Below, piece by piece: positions 55,755-64,000 of a stretch of 64,000 nucleotides of DNA (its first letter is position 1; each line of letters starts with the position of its first letter). The DNA is taken from contig JAHDVF020000164.1 of NCBI GenBank assembly GCA_022606425.2, forward strand, positions 62,001 through 126,000, read 5' to 3'. Under the pieces are notes generated by a model. That model was not told where the DNA came from, ran no database searches, and was given only the letters and a program-made list of their open reading frames with translations. The DNA is from Lepidostoma basale (lineage: Eukaryota; Arthropoda; Insecta; Trichoptera; Lepidostomatidae). The position numbers and the translations under genes are program-made.

Positions 55755-56460
55755 ATAGGTCTAAAAATTAACATGTCCAAGACAGTAAACCTACGAGTGT
55801 TCACAAATGACTCCACCCCAATCCTGCTCCACGGTGTCCTTCTTGTGGCCACGACCAGATTTTGCTACCTCGGTAATATGATAGCAGGCTTGGGAGGTAC
55901 GGAGGAAGATGTAGCCAGCAGACTCAACAAGCCAAGGGGAGCTTTCGCTATGCTTCGCCCTGTATGGCGTTCCGGTATCATTTCGAGAAAGCTCAAGCTC
56001 CAAATATTCAGCAGTAGCGTTAAAGCGTACTGCTGTACGGATGTGAAACTTGGAAATCTACCGCGGACGTCATTGCAAAACTCCAGGTGTTTATAAATAC
56101 ATAGGTGCCTTTGCTCAATATTAAAGATCTATTGGCCCCAAACAGTGTCAAATACCGTTCTCTGGACCATGGCAGGCGAAAAACCAATTAGAGGACAAGT
56201 CGCTAAACGCAAATGGCAGTGGATCGGTCACACTCTGAGACGGAACCCAGCCTGCATCACTCAGGGCGCACTAAACTGGTCCCCTATGGGGAGAAAGAGG
56301 AAGCGAGGCAGACCTAGAGCCACCTGGAGAAGAGCCCTACAGGACGAGGTTAAAGCAAAGGGCCTCACTTGGGATGATGTTAGGCATCAGGTATGCGATA
56401 GAGTCAGGTAGAGAAAATTACTTGGGGGACAATTATGACAGGACAAAATGAATAAGAAGA
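55755..56460 (+). mobile_element. LINE-D copy (RTE-like)
   Basis: 'GLKINMSKTVNLRVFTN' follows the missing catalytic motif. Then TTRFCYLGNMIAGLGGTEED, ASRLNKPRGAFAMLRPVWRS, a frameshift, KRKWQWIGHTLRRNPACITQ, RKRGRPRATWRRALQDEVKA, and GLTWDDVRHQVCDRVR to the stop at 56411. This is the standard order of an RTE-type C-terminus. A second scrap (KRGRPRANCRRIVQEDV) is at 56785-56915. Confidence 0.8.
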
Positions 56461-56638
56461 AATTCAAAAAGTGTATCATATGCTCGTATTTTTGATTTTT
56501 TAAATAAAATTTCACGTTAAATCGCCGTACCCTGAATAATATTATAAAAAGTTATAATATATAAGAAAATTATTGAAAAAATTTACTACAGTTCGTTTGA
56601 ACCCAAGTACTGAATACACTTTGTTTTTAGCCCTTACC

Positions 56639-56682
56639 CCCCCCTCTCTCTCTCTCTCTCTTTTCTTTCTCCCTCTCTAAAA
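56639..56682 (+). repeat. (CT)n microsatellite
   Basis: A pure CT run after a C tract, then CTTT/CCCT variants. It lies between the two LINE-D pieces. Confidence 0.85.
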
Positions 56683-57069
56683 TTTAAAATATTATTTTTT
56701 TTACTTCGCTGGCATCAAAGCCGAGGAGGCCAGTAATAATTAGGTAAATAAAAAGAATCGATTAAAAATGTAATATATGATTTAGAAGATAAAGCGAGGC
56801 AGACCTAGAGCCAACTGCAGAAGAATTGTACAGGAAGATGTAAAATCGGGTTTACTTAGATTATTGTAATGGTATCAAGCCTGTGGTAGAGTTTGGCGAA
56901 GAAGAATAATTCTGGATGCATCAAGACATTCTTGTGTTTAAATTTGAAACGCAGTATCGAATCGCGAATATCATGTTATTTATTTTGTTATGTTAACATT
57001 TGTATTAATTATTATTAAATGCTATGATCAGGTTTGATACTTAACTATTGTTTAACATCACAAGTCAAG

Positions 57070-57240
57070 AAACAGTTTATAATTAATACGAATGAAAACG
57101 TCAGTTTTCTTGAAGATTTATTAAATTTTATGGGAATGACATGTTTCGTCCTTCGAAGGCATTATCAAATGATGATGTTTAACATTTGATAATGCTTTAG
57201 AAGGACGAAACATGTCATTCTCATAAAATATAATAAATTT
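57070..57240. ncRNA. PLE-1 foldback, the best-kept hammerhead-like pair of its family
   Basis: Minus core 57170-57134: TTTGATAAT-GCCTT-CG-AAGGAC-GAA-ACATGT-C. Plus core 57184-57220: TTTGATAAT-GCTTT-AG-AAGGAC-GAA-ACATGT-C. Near-perfect arms meet around 57175. Confidence 0.65.
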
Positions 57241-57508
57241 ACCAACTAACTAACCATTACGCCGTCTCCCCGAAAGGGTAGGCAGAATGAATGAAATGTC
57301 ACACTTTTACTCATACGGCACTCCATCCTTCTCTTTTCGCCCCGCGGGAGACGCGGTGTGATGGGTTGCGAACCTCATCGTCACCCACCTCACCGTCCAA
57401 CACCCACAAAATAAATCTTAAACAAATAATATAAAATACAATGATATAAAATAAAATAACAAAATAAAAATAATTTAACACAAAATGTTCTTTTTAGATG
57501 GTGCACAT
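57241..57508 (-). mobile_element. N-element, minus strand
   Basis: 'actaactaaccattacgccg', then 'ggcactccatccttctcttt', 'gggttgcgaacctcatcgtc' and 'tgttctttttagatggtgca'. It is inserted within PLE-1 sequence, which resumes at about 57540. Confidence 0.72.
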
Positions 57509-57769
57509 ATTGTCTATTTAATTTATGTTCCACGAATCCACCGTAAAACATAATAAAACTTCTATAAACTGACGTTTTCATTCGTATTAATTATTTAATA
57601 TGGAGTTTTACATCATTGAGATGATTAATTCATAAAAACGGCGCTCTATAAATTATCCAATTTATTATTATATTATTGTTCAAGTAACGATAAGTAAACA
57701 GTTTATATATTATGCATATTCATATTATAATTTAAATGGGCCACTCTATAGCGTGGACCCTCTTCCCTA

Positions 57770-58110
57770 TGATGGACACTAGATAGATATTTCATAGCCC
57801 GGAGGAATCTGAAAAACATGCCCGGAATGCCGAGCGGGCGGACGGCCCTAAAGAGATATTGACAGACCCTAAAAGTTAAAATTCTTGAGAATTTTCCAAA
57901 TTGTCCGAAGTTCGGGAGGAGCGTGAAGCGAATATATTGCCCGACGTTCGTCTTTCATCTATGAATCCTATTTTGCTCTTACAGTGAACCACACCAAGTT
58001 ACAAACATTTTGTTTCCTTGAGGGTGCATACAAATAAGTGTAAGGTAATAATTTTCAGAGAAAACTATAAGTTTCTTCTATATTGATCTTCACATTGTTT
58101 TTTGGGTTCG
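57770..58110. other. GC-richer non-repetitive patch, no gene seen
   Basis: 'atgccgagcgggcggacggc' and neighbours do not recur in the window. No frame with splice signals. Confidence 0.3.
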
Positions 58111-58174
58111 CATTTGTAGAACTACACTTTGTATTTTTTTTTTAAATTGAATATTCCAATCACCTTTGGTAAGC

Positions 58175-58682
58175 AAGCAAAGATGGCAGTACACAATGGA
58201 GTACTAGTGCCAACTCTCATGTATGGAAGTGAAGTTTCGAGCTGGCAAAAGAAGAATGAAAGCAGGATAAACGCCGTAGAAATGAGATCACTAAGAAGAA
58301 TGTGCGGGAAAACGTTGTGTGATAGAATACCGGGCGATGAAATAAGAAAGAAATGCAAGGCAGATGACTGCATAATGGGATAAAATTAAAAAAGGATCCC
58401 TGAGATGGTTTGGACACAAAAAACGATTGGATGAAAGTAAAATATGTAAAAAGTTGTACACTAGCAGCGTGAGTGGAAAAAGAAGCCGAGGACGACCGAG
58501 AAAAACATGGCATGACCAAATTAATCAATTACTAAAAGGTGGTCACTTTCGAAGTCGGAATAATCGACGTAGTGAATGTAGATGAAGCCCGAGAGGTATG
58601 CCAGGACAGAGCATTGTGGCGATCCATCTTCTCTGCCTACCCTTCCGGAGAAATGGTGTGATGGTTAGTTAGTTAGTTAGTT
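58175..58682 (+). mobile_element. LINE-A subfamily c copy, (TTAG)n tail
   Basis: MAVHNGVLVPTLMYGSEVSS, RRMCGKTLCDRIPGDEIRKK, a frameshift at 58380, KGSLRWFGHK, RGRPRKTWHDQINQLLKGGH, then 'ctacccttccggagaaatgg'. Nearest to 1211-1785. Confidence 0.82.
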
Positions 58683-58721
58683 ACCTTTGGTAAAGGAAAT
58701 TTCAAGAAGTATTATTACATT

Positions 58722-59220
58722 TTAACTAACTAACCATCACGCCGTCTCCCCGGAGGGATAGGCAGAAATAATGGACCGCCACACTGTTCTGTCCTGACAT
58801 ACTTCTCTTACTTCCTCTACATTCATACATCTTGTCATGCACGCACGTCTATTTGCATTTCATATTTGATTGATTTGATCGTGCCACGTATTCCTCGGCC
58901 TTTCCCTATTTTTAGCTGCTTTAACGTCGTTTACATATATTTTCTTCACCATTCTCTCTTCACTCATTCTTTCCATGTGTCCAAACCATCTTATTCACTC
59001 TTTCATTATTTTGTTCATAATACTTTCATTCGCACCGCATTCACTTCTTGCATTTGACACTCTATCATATACAGATTTATCACACATTCGTCTTAGAGAT
59101 ATCATTTCTACTACATTTATTCTACTTTCATCTTTATTTTGCCAGTTCCATACTTCTCTTCCATACATAAGAAAGAACACCATTATGCACTGCCATATTA
59201 GCTTTTTTGTATAAGCTTTC
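58722..59220 (-). mobile_element. LINE-A copy
   Basis: From the (TTAG) tail to MYGREVWNWQNKDESRINVV, with several small indels (GTLM missing). Close to 52504-53036. Confidence 0.78.
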
Positions 59221-59342
59221 CATTAAATTTATTGGTTAGGCTATCTATTGTTTTGTCTTAAAGATTATGATACTTCAACATTTTAAAATCTTTAAATCAA
59301 AAATAATGTTTTACTTATCACGATTTATTTTAATGAGTTTGT

Positions 59343-59390
59343 CACGACAGCTGTTTCGCCAACCTATGTTGCCGTCATCAGATGTTACAA
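59343..59390 (-). ncRNA. Hammerhead-like motif, PLE-6 family, consensus core
   Basis: CAT-CTGATGA-C-GGCAAC-ATA-GGTTGGC-GAA-ACAGCTGT-C-GTG. Box 1, box 2, the stem III palindrome and stem I (CAT/GTG, then TTGT/ACAA) are all present. Stem II has one G-T-type irregularity. Confidence 0.68.
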
Positions 59391-59499
59391 TCAAGAGTTG
59401 TTGTTGAATCCTAGCAAGAGTGGAAGTAATTCTTTAAAAACACTTTGTTATAAACCATATCCAACCTACGTGGTTGAGAAAAATTCAGCTATCTAAATG

Positions 59500-59670
59500 G
59501 TAAAAATTAAAATGCGGTATTATACCTCTGAGCTATGTTATGTATTATACGTAAATTAGTTGGCAGAGCAGTAAAGTAAACATGAGCTTGGCGAAACCGG
59601 TCGCTGTGGAAATAAAGAAAAAAGTGGAAGTAGTCCTTAAAAAAAACATTATTTTAAACAGCTTTCAACC
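59500..59670 (+). repeat. PLE-A fragment with half core
   Basis: 'gagcttggcgaaaccggtcg' keeps box 2 and stem III, while box 1 is lost. Similar fragments are at 60585-60740 and 60760-60900 ('tttacctctgaggta' blocks). Confidence 0.5.
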
Positions 59671-59690
59671 TACTTGGGTTGTGAAAAATT

Positions 59691-60550
59691 CAACAACAAC
59701 AACAACAAACCATCACGCCGTTTCCCCGCAGGGGTAGGCAGAGAGAATGGACCGCCACACTACTCTATCCTGGCACACCTCTCTAGATTCCTCCACATTC
59801 ATACATCGAGTCATACACGCACGTCGATTCTTCCGGCTTTTGACATGACCAACTTTTAATATTTGATTAATTTGGTCATGCCATGTTTTCCTCAGTCTAC
59901 CTCGACTCCTTACTCCATTTACATTGTTAACGTATACTTTTTTAACCATTCTTTCTTCACCCATGCGCTCCATATGTCCGAACCAACGAAGCGAACCTTT
60001 CATAATTTTGTTCATAATATCTTCTTTCGCTCTACACTCCTTCCTAATATCAGCATTTGAGATTCTGTCGTACATCGTTCTACCACACATACGTCTTAGG
60101 GACCTCATCTCTACCGCATTTATTCTGCTCTCATCTTTCTTCTGCCAGTTCCATGCTTCACTTCCATACATAAGGGTTGGAACCAGAACTCCATTGTGAA
60201 CGGCCATTTTCGCTTTCATTGATAAATTCTTGTTTCCAATAACTACTTTACTACTTTAAAGCTCCATTCACTTTGTTACCCGCATCAACCCTTCTTTCAA
60301 TATCACTGTTCGTTCGGCCATTCGCTGTGAACATGCTACCTAAATACACAAATTCTCTCACCTGTTCCAAGTTCTCTTCATTTACACTTATATTACAAAC
60401 TGTCATTTGCTCTTCCCTTTCAAAAACTAACACCTTTGACTTTCCGACATTCATCATTAAATCGTTCGACTTGCATACCTCATACCTTCTCGTCACCAAG
60501 ACTTGTAATTCGTCCGCACTATCCGCAACGAGAACGGTATCGTCCGCGTG
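59691..60550 (-). mobile_element. LINE-A subfamily b, longest copy, keeps RT catalytic motif
   Basis: It starts with a (CAA)n tail. Frame 60219-59713: MAVHNGVLVPTLMYGSEAWN, RRMCGRTMYDRISNADIRKE, CRAKEDIMNKIMKGSLRWFG, TWHDQINQILKVGHVKSRKN, WRSILSAYPCGETA. Past a small duplication/frameshift at 60220-60250, frame 60499-60251 gives MVTRRYEVCKSNDLMMNVGK, QVREFVYLGSMFTANGRTNS. Upstream the same frame reads ADDTVLVADSADELQ (about 60547), the A/YxDD catalytic motif of reverse transcriptase. Truncated just upstream of it. It shows what the shorter copies derive from. Confidence 0.88.
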
Positions 60551-60920
60551 TCCGGCCGCAATGGCCGCGTCCGCGTGTGAAAAATTCAGCGATCTAAATA
60601 ATAAAAATGCAAATGCGGTGTTTTACCTCTGAGGTACGTTATGAATTATACGTACATTAATTTGTTGGCAGCATTTACGTTAACACGAAACCGGCAAAAC
60701 CGGTCACTGTCGGAATTAAGATAAAAACGAAAGTAGTTCTTAATTTTTTTTATAATTAATATGGTGGCTGTGAAAAGTTCCACCATCTAAATAGTAAAAT
60801 TGTATGTGCGGTGTTTTACCTCTGAGGTATGTTGTGTACGTACAGCAGTTACGTAAACACGAGCCTCGCCACATCCTGAAAGTAGTTGGTTTGGAATAAG
60901 AGCAAGTTTGACAAACTCAC

Positions 60921-61072
60921 CCCGTCCTCGCGAAGTTGGCGATGTAGAGAATAAAAGCTTCGGATAGAGCCACTTCCGACTTTGTGTAATTCTTAGGAAA
61001 GTGGTTGAAGCCCTCCACGAGGGGCGCCCCGAATAGGTAAGGCAGCTCCTCTCCGTGTACTGTGCCCATCCG
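60921..61072 (-). CDS. Neuroligin, internal coding exon (esterase-like domain)
   Basis: Neuroligins are postsynaptic adhesion proteins with a catalytically dead cholinesterase-like ectodomain that binds neurexin. Read on the minus strand, a pyrimidine tract and CAG precede 61072 and a GTGAGT donor follows 60921. The 152-nt exon opens in frame with RMGTVHGEELPYLFGAPL and ends in YIANFARTG, with the last Gly codon split after two bases. The His of VHGEELPYLFG is at the position of the catalytic-triad His of cholinesterases and is retained in neuroligins. NYT (about residues 28-30) is an N-glycosylation sequon. The frame is uninterrupted and much GC-richer than its surroundings, so it looks functional. 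It joins in phase to the exon at 20742-20624. Neighbours on both sides are intronic repeats. A different cholinesterase-like adhesion protein is possible, but the HGEELPY-FGAPL string is most like neuroligins. No symbol is given because the paralogue cannot be told. Confidence 0.87.
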
Positions 61073-61119
61073 CTGAAAGAAGAAGAATAAAACGTTAGGT
61101 AATGATATATTTTAATTTT

Positions 61120-61350
61120 AGATAAACTTTAAGGCATTACCACTGTGGAATTCCATAATGACGAATTTTTATGAATTAAAACACTGTTTTTTCCACTTTT
61201 AAGTTTATTTTTCTCGAAATGTTTCTAAGGCTTACACATTCATCATCGGGAGAACGATATAAACTCATACTCGAAACATAAACGAGAAAAATAAACTCAA
61301 AAGAAAAATAAACTCAAAAGTGGAAAAAACAGTGTTTTCATTCATAAAAA
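61120..61350 (-). repeat. PLE-2 repeat with hammerhead-like core
   Basis: Core 61252-61214 on the minus strand: CCCGATGATGAA..., loop, CCTTA-GAA-ACATTT-C. Flanks 'gtggaattccataatgacga' and 'tgaattaaaacactgttttt' match 34405-34710. It lies 48 bp upstream of the neuroligin exon (61072). Confidence 0.6.
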
Positions 61351-61519
61351 TTCGATATATTTTATTTTGAGAACACAAGGTTCTATCTACAGTTCAAGTA
61401 TATTTTTAAAATATATAATAATTCTGTATATCAAAATATTCTAATTTATTTATTTATCCGTGATGCGAAGCAATTACTTGGTGGTTTGACATATTTAAAA
61501 ATAAAATTAAACGCTTTTT

Positions 61520-61700
61520 CACTTAGTATAAACCACTTTATTTGAGTTAGTAGCGCCAACCGGTTTCACTCTGAAGCGAGCTTCTTCGGAGCTACCTATA
61601 CACAAACTGTCTGTATAATACTGAGGTAAATATATAAGCTCGCTACAGAATAAAACCCGGATGGTGCTACTTACTCAAATTAAGTGGTTTATACTCCATG
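61520..61700. ncRNA. PLE-4 foldback with hammerhead-like core
   Basis: Minus core 61600-61553: AGCTC-CGAAGA-AGCTC-GCTTCA-GAGT-GAA-ACCGGT-T-GGC. The plus arm (61620-61665) is damaged. Ends 'ataaaccactttatttgagt' are inverted at 61677-61695. Confidence 0.58.
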
Positions 61701-61724
61701 AAAAAGTGATAAATTTAAAATAAT

Positions 61725-62400
61725 TAATTCGAAAAAAAACGTCAGTTTTTTAGAAGTTTTATTATATTTTATGAGAATGACATGTTTCACCCTTATGAGT
61801 CATTATCAAATGTGACGATACCTAAACTCGTTTCAGTTTATATACACTAGTAAATGGAGCAGAATATGGTAATTAACGAAAATTGATGTGAATTTGTAGA
61901 TTTTTAACAAAGAATTATTGGGTAGGTCCAGAAATATTGGAAAGTGTTTCTTGGAATTCGTTAAGAAATATTATGACAATGATATTATATAAATCAAAAA
62001 TGAATTATTGGAGGTAGGACGAAATATGAAAACAAATTCTAAGAATAACGTATTTTTACAAATTGTTTACAAATGATTTTACACATTTCAAGGTGACTAA
62101 TGATTCTAAGTATTTAATACAAAACAAAATCCAATGTTTCAGGACCTACCCATATAATTCTTTGTTCAAAATGTATAAAATCACATCAATTTTCGTTAAT
62201 TACCATATTTTGCTCCGTTTACTAGTTTATATAAACTGCAACGAGTTGAATTTTCGTCACATTTGATAATGCCTTAGAAGGACGAAACATGTCATTTCCA
62301 TAAAATATAATAAGAATTCTAGAAATTTATATTAAATTTCATTCGTATTAATTATTTAATATGGAGTTTTACATCATCGTTCAAGAAACAATAAACATTA
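61725..62400. repeat. Large PLE-1 foldback (~675 bp)
   Basis: Arms run outward from about 61960/62130. Inner parts 'ggtaattaacgaaaattgat' (61869) and 'atcaattttcgttaattacc' (62186) pair. A minus core is at 61817-61778 (decayed) and a plus core at 62260-62297 (TTTGATAAT-GCCTT-AG-AAGGAC-GAA-ACATGT-C). The ~170-bp loop has no recognised content. Confidence 0.62.
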
Positions 62401-62629
62401 TTAATTTTATTTATTTATCTATTAGTTTTTGAGACAATAATAATTATTTAAAACTCCATTTCAAAAATTTCTTTGTTTGTTAACCTTTAACCCTAAGGAT
62501 TGATTCTCAGCAAAGTATATTAACATATTTTACAGGTTCTTGGGATGAAAATTGTGGTAGATTCCAATTGTTTTCTACATTTGTATATACATCACGGTAT
62601 TTGTACTCAATTACTGCATACATTTTTAG

Positions 62630-62808
62630 ATTTTGATTCTCATGACATGCGTTAGATAGCTAATCTATTGCCATTTTTATTATCACTTGAATTCTACCAG
62701 ACAAGAGTCAGTATAATTTATTTTTATAACTATCATCCTCGGAATCAAGCCCGGGGCCTTCGGTGTTGCAGTCGTAGCTGTCGCCACTCTGTCACGAAGC
62801 CCGTTCAA
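62630..62808 (-). mobile_element. tRNA-derived SINE (S1 family), decayed
   Basis: The minus strand has 'gtgacagagtggcgacagct' then GGGCTTGATTCC in B-box position. The body is interrupted by AT-rich sequence. Confidence 0.55.
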
Positions 62809-62904
62809 TATTTTCGATGGTTAAAAACGAGATTATGTTTATTTTTACGACATGTTTCCCCATGCAAGTGTATAATCTTATTACAATCGTCAGCTTTGTA
62901 GGTT

Positions 62905-63044
62905 GTAATGTTTGAAGTCGGAATAATCGACGAGCCGGTATGTCACAATATATGAGAATAAAAAGGAAACTCGAGAGGCATTTCAGGATTAAAAGGTGTG
63001 GGATTAATTAATTAATTAATTAATTAATTAATTAATTAATTAAT
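62905..63044 (+). mobile_element. LINE-A scrap ending in (ATTA)n
   Basis: 'gaagtcggaataatcgacga' to 'aaaaggtgtgg' is LINE-A coding sequence. At the point where the last ~50 bp should come, a perfect 42-bp (ATTA)n run starts (63003-63044). Confidence 0.6.
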
Positions 63045-63156
63045 ATGTAGTTTAATAAATTGATATCTTTCTCACGATGATAAATGTGTATTACTCGTAT
63101 ACTCGTACTTCATGTGAAACAAATTAACTTAAGCATGTAAATCTATCACGCCTAAA

Positions 63157-63712
63157 CAAACTATCACGCCGTATCCCCAAAGGAGTAGACATATTTCTCT
63201 CGCTTCCTCGATATTCATACATCGTATCATGTCAGTGTGTCGATTTCTCCGACTCCTCACGTGGCCGAATATTTTGTATTTAATCGTACCACGTTTTCCT
63301 CGGTCTTTCTCTATTTCACGTTCCATTTACATCTTTAACCTGCACTTTTTTTACTATTCTTTCTTCATTGATTCTTTACATGTGTCCAAACCATCCAAAT
63401 GATCCTTTTCTTTATTTTGTTCATTACACTATCATTCGCACCGCATTCACTTCTTACATTTTAATGCGACACTCTATCATACACATTCATCTAAGTGATT
63501 CTATTTCTACTGCATTTATTCTACTTTCATCCTTAATATCCTAGTTCCATGCATCGCTTCCATACATAAGGGTCGGTATAAGAATACCATTTTAGCTTTT
63601 TTGTATAGGCTTTTGTTTGCAATGACAACTTTAACACCATTACCTTTGTTGTCTGCCCCAATTTATATTTTAATATCCCTCACCATTCGCCAATCTTTTG
63701 TGAACATACGTA
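63157..63712 (-). mobile_element. LINE-A copy, decayed
   Basis: The whole C-terminal block is recognisable (HVRSRRNRHTDMIRCMNIEE near the 3' end; GANDSVMNK-like and RVSNENVRSE-like segments), with many indels. PLE-1 sequence follows at 63720-63830. Confidence 0.72.
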
Positions 63713-63719
63713 TAATAAT

Positions 63720-64000
63720 CATTAAAAATAATCAACTTTGGATAAAGCCTTAGGTGAAACTTGTCATTCCCATAAAAAATAATAATACCTCGAGAAAACA
63801 TACGTTTTCATTTGTATTCATTATATAATAAACGTTATTTCTCGTCTTGAATGGTCCGATTGCTCTTCTATTCGGCATCACAATAAACATCGATGTAAGA
63901 TAAAGCTCTTTCTGAAAAATACTAACGAGATCAAAAATATAAGTAAGGTTATAAAATGAAAGAACATTACCAACCATTGTAATGTTCGTATATTTGTCTT
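63720..64000. other. PLE-1 fragment then AT-rich intron
   Basis: 'ggataaagccttaggtgaaa' is a PLE-1 core with a deletion in stem II, followed by 'acatacgttttcatttgtat'. Nothing recognised after 63830. Confidence 0.4.

Larger units (their letters stand above)
20743..60920 (-). other. 40.2-kb phase-2 intron of the neuroligin gene
   Basis: This is the interval between the two exons, bounded by GTGAGT (minus, from 60920) and TTCACAG (ending 20743). It consists almost wholly of transposable-element copies and AT-rich sequence. No other gene with intact coding signals is seen inside it. Long ORFs within it (for example 24002-24673 and 31778-32263) are retrotransposon 3' ends. The introns on either side (1-20623 and 61073-64000) have the same texture. 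Confidence 0.8.

Overview
This window looks like a repeat-packed intronic stretch of an insect nuclear genome, most likely a moth or butterfly. That attribution is an inference from AT-richness, very long introns and the mix of non-LTR, Penelope-like, piggyBac-type and mariner debris. No bacterial or viral gene organisation is seen, and almost every long open frame is a retrotransposon relic or chance.

The only host gene I can support lies on the minus strand: two consecutive coding exons of a neuroligin (61072-60921, then 20742-20624). They join in frame across a 40.2-kb intron. Both have proper splice signals, and their translations fit the late esterase-like domain of neuroligins (HGEELPYLFGAPL, then NRFRSIVWDEYD). 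Everything right of 61072 and left of 20624 is therefore probably also intron of this gene. The remaining exons, including the transmembrane and cytoplasmic parts, are not visible here.

The introns are built from a few repeat populations. (1) One non-LTR retrotransposon family (here LINE-A) has about 27 5'-truncated copies, nearly all ending in the same 3' signature plus a short-unit tail, (TTAG)n in one set and (TTG)n in another. A short non-autonomous partner (N-element) shares that 3' end. (2) At least five other non-LTR families are present as 3' ends (LINE-B to LINE-F, CR1-like). (3) Penelope-like elements are seen as reverse transcriptase and GIY-YIG endonuclease relics and, most strikingly, as dozens of hammerhead-ribozyme-like motifs. 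These fall into several families that keep one architecture (CTGANGA box, stem II, GAA, then a palindrome A..T and a cleavage-site C or T) while changing the paired bases. Many sit in foldback pairs. (4) DNA-transposon MITEs include four TTAA-flanked piggyBac-type copies, an 8-bp-TSD hAT-like element, a mariner remnant and several other inverted-repeat elements. (5) tRNA-derived SINEs complete the set.

Several nested insertions have exact target-site duplications: LINE-C in LINE-A at 31780, LINE-B in a SINE at 45117, a piggyBac-type MITE in LINE-A at 16891, and an N-element in a tandem duplicate at 18581. They give a relative chronology. The most interesting biology is the set of minimal hammerhead families with loop-free palindromic stem III tied to Penelope relics, including one folded hairpin at 14717-14825 that keeps every core element.
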